Assembly: GCF_000003605.2 (NCBI RefSeq)
Contig: NW_003153259.1
Location: 3,299-17,175, forward strand
Length of the DNA stretch: 13,877 nt
Direction of reading: 5' to 3'
Origin: Saccoglossus kowalevskii
Lineage: Eukaryota > Hemichordata > Enteropneusta > Harrimaniidae
Positions within the stretch are counted from its first letter, which is position 1. Each line of letters opens with the position of its first letter. This document shows, piece by piece, positions 8,821-13,877 of this stretch. The position numbers and the translations under genes are program-made. Under the pieces are notes generated by a model, which worked only from the letters and a program-made list of their open reading frames with translations, was not told where the DNA came from and did no database searches.

Positions 8821-8995
8821 CTTCATTAATATTGGGTTATCAACGGATATCACTTGTTTGTAGAGCTGGTTAATACAAGTGACGTCATGTGATGTATTAT
8901 CTATGCAACAAAGGTGAGTAGATAATGCATTCTGTGGCATTTGCTTTACGAATAAATGATATCAAGTGATAACTTCACATCAAACATTAATGAAG
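8821..8995. repeat. Imperfect fold-back in an ARMH3 intron
   Basis: CTTCATTAATATT (8821-8833) and its near-complement AACATTAATGAAG (8983-8995) form 13-bp ends with one mismatch. Inside, TATCACTTG (near 8848) is partly mirrored by CAAGTGATA (near 8963). CACTTGT/ACAAGTG and ATTATCTA/TAGATAAT make further inner stems. It resembles an old MITE starting 12 bp after a splice donor, but no target duplication is evident. Confidence 0.45.
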
Positions 8996-9250
8996 AATTG
9001 TTAATGTACCAGGCAACAGTTCTGTCACTGTTGTTCTCTCCTGACATGAACATTAAAAGGGTTGACCCCTACCCTGGGTGAGTGTGCCACAGACTCAATG
9101 GGAAGGCCAATTCCATTGGTCAACATTCATTCACTAACGAGTGAAGAATTTAAATGTGAGGCATACAGTATTCTTGCAGTTTTGTCAGCTGCATAATACA
9201 AAAATGTTTCTCATGTATCGTACCCATGACAACCATGTTTTACTTTACAG

Positions 9251-9343
9251 ACCTTGATAGAAAACCTAAATGCTCTCTTGATTGGTGAATATTCTGTTAG
9301 TTTGAAGAACCTGTGTTTTAAATTGCTCCTGATTTTGGTCACT
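9251..9343 (+). CDS. ARMH3: ARMH3 internal exon (31 codons), third in window
   Basis: Encodes TLIENLNALLIG, then SVSLKNLCFKLLLILVT, matching vertebrate NLMESLDSLLCAEG.ESLKSLCLKLLLCLVT. The acceptor is TTTACTTTACAG and the donor ACT/GTAAGT is consensus. Phase 0 at both ends. The repeated Leu spacing in LKNLCFKLLLILVT is the core of one amphipathic helix of the armadillo-like fold. Confidence 0.93.
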
Positions 9344-9692
9344 GTAAGTAAACCTATTTTATTGATTTAATTGGTCTTACATTTTCTTCTTTTAATATTT
9401 TCATCCATATCATATCTCTGATGTGGATTTTTACTGATCTAATTTTAACTATTTAGTGTTGAAGTGTGTAATGGTTATCACAATAAAGTGTTTTTTTGCA
9501 GTCTTTGTGGGTCTTGATTGGGATGAGGAATTTGTGAATGAAGATATCACTCTGCTCAATATATTCTCAAGAATCTTCGATATGTTTACAAAGCTTTCAC
9601 AGAAACTTGAATGTGTTTATAGAAGTGCTTTCACAGGAGGCTCATCACACGCATACACATGTCAAGTTTAGATTTTTTTAATTTTATTTTAG

Positions 9693-9767
9693 GTAACAGA
9701 TAATGTTAGTCAGAATACAATACTGGAATATATTATGATAAATAGTGTCTTTGAATCTATAGTACAG
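9693..9767 (+). CDS. ARMH3: ARMH3 internal exon (25 codons), fourth in window
   Basis: Encodes [20 protein letters not shown] then ESIVQ. This is the best conserved exon: vertebrates read [25 protein letters not shown]. The acceptor is TTTTATTTTAG, the donor CAG/GTAAGT. The exon starts with GTAACA, so the acceptor AG is directly followed by GT; a cryptic donor at the exon's first bases is conceivable but the downstream donor is stronger. Confidence 0.94.
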
Positions 9768-9892
9768 GTAAGTATGCAATCAGTGTGCCAAGAGGAATTT
9801 ACAAATCTATATGCATTTTATATAAAAATTCAACATTACTGTCACCTTAAGTCAAATGTGTACCATACTCGTCAGCTTAAACATAATTTTTG

Positions 9893-10354
9893 CTGTTTTT
9901 TCATCAAAATCTGTGCCAACAGATCATATTTCAACATCAGTAATTCACTTCCTGTTATGTCAGAGTATATTTTGCAATTTATGCAAAATACATCATGGCT
10001 GAACTTGCTTTGCATCATCAGTTTGCGTTTAATTGAAAAGATTCAATTGTGTTTTCACAAACCTTAATAGTTTTTATATTGTAAATTCTTACGGTATGTA
10101 AATAATATAGATGTAATAAAATGTGTGTATTTTTTGTGAATATTTTGTGTTTTAAATTTCAAAAATGTCGACATAGTTTTACCCCCCCTCCCAAAGACAT
10201 TATGTTCCTCCTAATCTGGCATTAGTAAACATAAGTTGCAATTTTAATAAAATTTAAATTATTCGTGGGAGATGCTCAACTAAAAGCTTACCTCTAAAAC
10301 ATGTTTTTAGTAGCCGAGTTATCTGGGTACTAAGTCTGACAAGTATGATAATAC
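9893..10354 (+). mobile_element. R1 copy C, old relic in an ARMH3 intron
   Basis: Collinear with copy A but with many substitutions and a gap near the middle. Retained blocks include CCAACAGATC, TAATTCACTTCC, CATCATGGC (9991-9999), GTAAATTCT..CGGTA.GTAA, GTAATAAAATGTG, TATTTTTTGTGA and CAAAGACATTAT. The end block, GTACGGTATATAC in copy A, is degraded to GTATGATAATAC here. It is more diverged from copies A and B than they are from each other, so it is probably the oldest insertion. Confidence 0.65.
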
Positions 10355-10666
10355 TTGGTGTCTTAAGAAAGCTATGATGTCAATAGTCATAATTTTATTA
10401 CCTATTTGATATCAACAACTACTGTACACTGTGTTAGTTTGCAAATGAAAATGTTGGAGTAAAATCACAAATTTTTTTAGCATTTCATTTTATCAACCTT
10501 TTCTCGTCCAAATTTGTCTACATTTTTATTTATATTCTTATATATTTCTGGAAATGAACCCTAATTTTGGAGCCGACAGACAAAATTTAAGTCAATTTTC
10601 AGTTTTTACTAAAACAATTTGGCTATTTTTGTTCAAATCTTCTGAAGGAAAATGCTATTTTGAGAT
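10355..10666. other. Plain intron sequence
   Basis: AT-rich, with no coding or repeat signal seen between the R1 relic and the minisatellite, inside the 1,956-bp ARMH3 intron 9768-11723. Confidence 0.6.
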
Positions 10667-11494
10667 GAAAAAAGGTGGTGAAAAAACTGGTATTGAAAAG
10701 AGGTGGTGAAAAAACTGGTGTTGAAAAGAGGTGGTAAAAAACTGGTGTTGAAAAGAGGTGGTAAAAAACTGGTGTTGAAAAGAGGTGGTAAAAAAACTGG
10801 TGTTGAAAAGAGGTGGTGAAAAAACTGGTGTTGAAAAGAGGTGGTAAAAAACTGGTTTTGAAAAGAGGTGGTAAAAAACTGGTGTTGAAAAGAGGTGGTG
10901 AAAAAACTGGTGTTGAAAAGAGGTGGTAAAAAACTGGTGTTGAAAAGAGGTGGTAAAAAACTGGTGTTGAAAAGAGGTGGTAAAAAACTGGTATTGAAAA
11001 GAGGTGGTGAAAAAACTGGTATTGAAAAGAGGTGGTGAAAAAACTGGTGTTGAAAAGAGGTGGTAAAAAACTGGTGTTGAAAAGAGGTGGTAAAAAACTG
11101 GTGTTGAAAAAAGGTGGTAAAAAACTGGTGTTGAAAAGAGGTGGTGAAAAAACTGGTGTTGAAAAGAGGTGGTGAAAAAACTGGTGTTGAAAAGAGGTGG
11201 TAAAAAACTGGTTTTGAAAAGAGGTGGTGAAAAAACTGGTGTTGAAAAGAGGTGGTGAAAAAACTGGTGTTGAAAAGAGGTGGTAAAAAACTGGTGTTGA
11301 AAAGAGGTGGTAAAAAACTGGTGTTGAAAAGAGGTGGTAAAAAACTGGTGTTGAAAAGAGGTGGTAAAAAACTGGTATTGAAAAAAGGTGGTAAAAAAAC
11401 TGGTGTTGAAAAGAGGTGGTAAAAAACTGGTGTTGAAAAGAGGTGGTAAAAAACTGGTATTGAAAAGAGGTGGTAAAAAACTGGTATTGAAAAG
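10667..11494 (+). repeat. 30-copy minisatellite, 27/28-bp unit, in an ARMH3 intron
   Basis: Each unit is GAAAAGAGGTGGT, a run of about six A (with or without a preceding G, or with seven A), then CTGGTGTT. Counting CTGG gives 30 units. Units 1, 2, 5, 6, 9, 13, 14, 18, 19, 21, 22 and 27 are 28 bp, the rest 27 bp. Tails vary as TGTT (most), TATT (units 1, 12, 13, 26, 29, 30) and TTTT (7, 20). Two units start with GAAAAAAGG in place of GAAAAGAGG after the first. The strand is purine-rich. The 27-bp unit would read KRGGKKLVL, but the scattered 28-bp units shift the frame, so it is not coding. Confidence 0.97.
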
Positions 11495-11657
11495 GTTAAG
11501 ACAAGATTGGCTTTTGAGAAATATGGTCCTATGAAAAAAATATTCTTTGTTACTGCACGGGATTGATCAAAGCCATAACATATTTAATTGGTGCATCCTT
11601 TAAATATTATTATCAACTTGTGTCTGTTTTGCAAAATACAAGTACATTTTTGTAAAT

Positions 11658-11700
11658 GATGTTCCAATTTATCTATTAAATATAGGTAAATTGGAACATC
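11658..11700 (+). other. 19-bp hairpin beside an ARMH3 3' splice site
   Basis: GATGTTCCAATTTATCTAT (11658-11676) pairs with ATAGGTAAATTGGAACATC (11682-11700) around the loop TAAAT. Eighteen pairs are Watson-Crick and one would be G-U in RNA. It ends 23 nt before the exon at 11724, so only the polypyrimidine tract and AG separate hairpin and exon. At 43 nt it is shorter than a typical microRNA precursor. Confidence 0.85.
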
Positions 11701-11723
11701 CACATTATTTTTCTTGTTTTCAG

Positions 11724-11810
11724 ATTTTAGCAAATAATACATCTCGTCTTTACCATGGTTATGATGCTATGTTGCTGTTAACAATACTTGTCAATTATAG
11801 AAAATATGAG
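11724..11810 (+). CDS. ARMH3: ARMH3 internal exon (29 codons), last in window
   Basis: Encodes ILANNTSRLYHGYDAMLLLT then ILVNYRKYE; vertebrates read [30 protein letters not shown]. The acceptor is TTCTTGTTTTCAG, the donor GAG/GTAGGT; phase 0. The next expected segment (about NPYIVKLS in vertebrates) was not found in the remaining 2 kb, so the gene continues beyond the window. Confidence 0.93.
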
Positions 11811-12934
11811 GTAGGTAGTTCTCCATTCAACTAGAAATGCTTCATTAATTTATCATCATTTTTAGTCTTTGCTTCAGCATAACTGAATCTAGTACTATTT
11901 TGATCAGTGTCCTGTCTTGCTCGTTTGCTTGCTCTGTATTAATTGTGGCATTGAAACAAATAATTTCAATTAACTTTATTTGTCATTTTTACCTTGCCTA
12001 TATCATCAAAGATGAAAGGGAAAGGTATATTAAGGGGAAAATGTTGATGTCGTTGTTAATAATTGTTAATGTGTGCACAATAACTTTACTAATTCTATTC
12101 CAAACTTTATCAAACTTGGTCACCTAATTCATCAGTATAAAATCTTCCTTTAGTGTGAACGACAAATGTCCTGTGTGAAAATATGTAAAAATTGAGAAAG
12201 TAGTAGTCAAAATCGGATAAAATATTTTGACTGTTTCTACTTGAGTGATCACTGGGAATACACATTCAAAGGTCACTGATCTCAGGAGGAATATACATTG
12301 TTGTATGTGTTCAATGAAGTAAATCATTTATCTTGTACCGGTAATCAATATCATTGGTAATGTACCGGTATCTCCCAAATGCTATGGGAGTACGAGACTG
12401 GGTTTCACAGTCCAATACACATTTGCAAACATACCAATAAAATACATAAACTATCTTAACAGAAAACAAGATTCAGATTATTGATATAAGCACTTCTATG
12501 ACTAACCCTTCATGTGCCAAATAATCTGAAGCTGATAGAAAATTATGTCTGTGTAGTCCAAAGTAATCAAAATAAAAATAATGCACATTTCTATGCTCAC
12601 AATTTTTTCAGCATGTGATGTTTTTTTGATGTATTTAGTGATTCAAGACTTAATCCATGAAAACCATATCTCCTCTGCAGATATTTTTGCTATACCTTAA
12701 TTAATACCAAAATATCATTCACACTATAGTTCAGATCTGTTGATTTGTTTTAGTAGAGAGAAAAGTAAAAATATAGTCTGCTCCCGATTTTTGCCAAAGA
12801 GTTATTCAGCCCTCTATATGAGTAATAAATTATATACCCTCATGCATGCAGATACGCTGCCCCAATATGTGCCTGAATAATACCCCTGAACAGAGGTATG
12901 TACGGTACCCTCTAGAAGGCATTTGACACCAGTT
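11811..12934 (+). other. ARMH3 intron (continues past the window), no exon found
   Basis: AT-rich DNA without a splice-flanked coding segment. The open frame 11900-12127 is I/L/F-rich noise. Visible small structures are two TACCGGTA palindromes (12336-12343 and 12363-12370), CTCCC...GGGAG at 12372-12390, and TTATTCAG (near 12801) with its complement CTGAATAA (near 12871). Confidence 0.6.
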
Positions 12935-13588
12935 TTAGTTTTTGGTAATAATCCATGGATACTAATTACCTAATTTGCATAATGATTAGTCAATTTTCAG
13001 TTTTTCCACTTATATCTCAAGTACTAATCATCACATTTCAATGAAACTTGGTACATAGATGTCATATGACACTGCACAGACCTGATAGTTTTTATGGTAA
13101 TATCAGTACATGTAATTACCTAATTTGCATAATTAATTAATTTTCAGCTTTTGATATAAGTAGTGAGCATTACATTTCAATGAAACTTGGTACTTACATA
13201 CTCAAGGACTATGCAGAGATTGATTGTTTCGGATAAATAATTGTGCATATTAATCACCTAATTTGCATATTTAGTTAATTTTCAGCTTTTCCACGGGTAT
13301 CTCAAGTACTAATCATCGCATTTCAATGAAACTTGGTACATAGATCCTTTAGGACTATGCAGAGACCTGATTAGTTTCAGGGTAAATAATTGTGCATATT
13401 AATTACCTAATTTGCATAATTAATTTTCAGCTTTTCTACTGATATCTAAAGTACTAATCATCACATTTCAATGAATCTAAAATTATGCAGAGACCCAATT
13501 AGTTTTTGGTAAATATTTGTGCATATTAATCACCTAATTTGCATAATTAACCAATTTCCAACTTTCACACTGATATCTCAGGTACTCC
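12935..13588 (+). repeat. Five-unit ~127-150-bp tandem array with an octamer motif
   Basis: TAATTTGCAT recurs at 12971, 13121, 13259, 13408 and 13535, giving periods of 150, 138, 149 and 127 bp. Each unit follows the order ATTTGCATA, AATTTTCAG, TTTTCCAC, ATATCTCAAGTACTAATCATCACATTTC (in pieces), AATGAAACTTGGTACATAGAT, ATGCAGAGACC, ATTAGTTT and GTGCATATTAAT. The fourth unit lacks the AAACTTGGTACATAG block. Related units lie at 115-400 in the same orientation. It could be satellite DNA or the core of a mobile element. The array ends abruptly at GGTACTCCCGTAAAAACC (about 13581). Confidence 0.85.
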
Positions 13589-13597
13589 CGTAAAAAC

Positions 13598-13653
13598 CCT
13601 CAAATAAGAGCCACTTTGTAACACTTTCATTTCTGGGTGGTGCTTATTTGAGG
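13598..13653. repeat. Fold-back hairpin after the array
   Basis: CCTCAAATAAGAGCCAC (13598-13614) pairs with GTGGTGCTTATTTGAGG (13637-13653) at 15 of 17 positions around a 22-nt loop containing ACACTTTCATTT. A second complement of the GAGCCAC arm occurs as GTGGCTC near 13680. The loop and lower stem resemble 3700-3735, so this is a dispersed family, perhaps a transposon terminus. Confidence 0.65.
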
Positions 13654-13877
13654 TAACATGTTGACAACCCTGTAGCCAGTGGCTCTTAAACCAGGGTCAT
13701 CAAACTTTTTCATTGTGAAATAGGGAAGGGGATAGGCAAACACACACACAACCAAAACAGACAAGTAATTATTAATGATGTATCATTGCAATTAATTTAT
13801 TCTGTAAAAATACTGTTATGGGAATAACAAATGTCAAATAAATACGACGATTCGACGTTTCATCGACAATGTGTAGC
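13654..13877. other. Window end, nothing assigned
   Basis: Contains a short CA run (about 13740-13750) and AT-rich DNA with AATAAATAC near 13838. No coding or repeat relation to the rest of the window is seen. Confidence 0.5.

Noticed and set aside
9735-10067. 110-codon open frame starting in the fourth exon
   Set aside because: It starts in the exon frame (MINSVFESIVQ) but continues through the donor into the intron and an R1 relic; the GTAAGT donor ends the exon at 9767.
10667-11494. Minisatellite as a protein repeat (KRGGKKLVL nonapeptide) or as a CRISPR array
   Set aside because: The 28-bp units break the frame repeatedly, there are no unique spacers between repeats, and the region is intronic in an animal gene.

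Overview
The window is AT-rich DNA from an animal nuclear genome. It has short exons with GT/AG introns, several layers of decayed transposable elements, a long minisatellite and micro-satellites, and no bacterial-style gene packing. The one clear host gene resembles vertebrate ARMH3 (C10orf76), but the repeats look unlike vertebrate ones. My guess is a non-vertebrate metazoan, possibly a marine invertebrate; the species cannot be fixed from the sequence alone.

Host gene. Five consecutive internal exons of ARMH3 lie on the + strand at 7941-8021, 8701-8808, 9251-9343, 9693-9767 and 11724-11810. All join in phase 0 and encode 148 residues, roughly residues 75-225 of the human protein. Upstream coding exons were not found, so positions 1-7940 are probably one large intron of this gene or the 5' flank. 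Downstream exons were not found either, so 11811-13877 is probably the next intron.

Left part (1-7940) is a transposon graveyard. It holds a degenerate satellite-like repeat (about 115-400) and a dispersed element called R1 here (628-1210 +, relative at 3403-3685 -, third copy at 9893-10354 +). It also holds two copies of a Helentron-like non-autonomous element with a central ~157-bp tandem array (1700-3066 and 7052-7902). The first copy is interrupted by a 443-bp MITE with 47-bp terminal inverted repeats (2037-2479). A pogo/Tigger-type (DDE_1) transposase pseudogene lies on the - strand (4138-6096). It carries four frameshifts, one nonsense codon, a lost first catalytic Asp and a 390-bp solo LTR (4815-5204) with a target-site duplication.

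Right part (7941-13877) is ARMH3 exons and introns. The last complete intron carries an R1 relic and a 30-copy 27/28-bp minisatellite (10667-11494). A near-perfect 19-bp hairpin sits just upstream of the exon at 11724. The window ends with a five-unit ~127-150-bp array (about 12935-13588), related to the repeat at the left edge, and a small fold-back.

No new multi-gene system is visible. The unusual features are nested mobile elements, structured repeats close to splice sites, and an octamer motif carried in every unit of the right-hand array.
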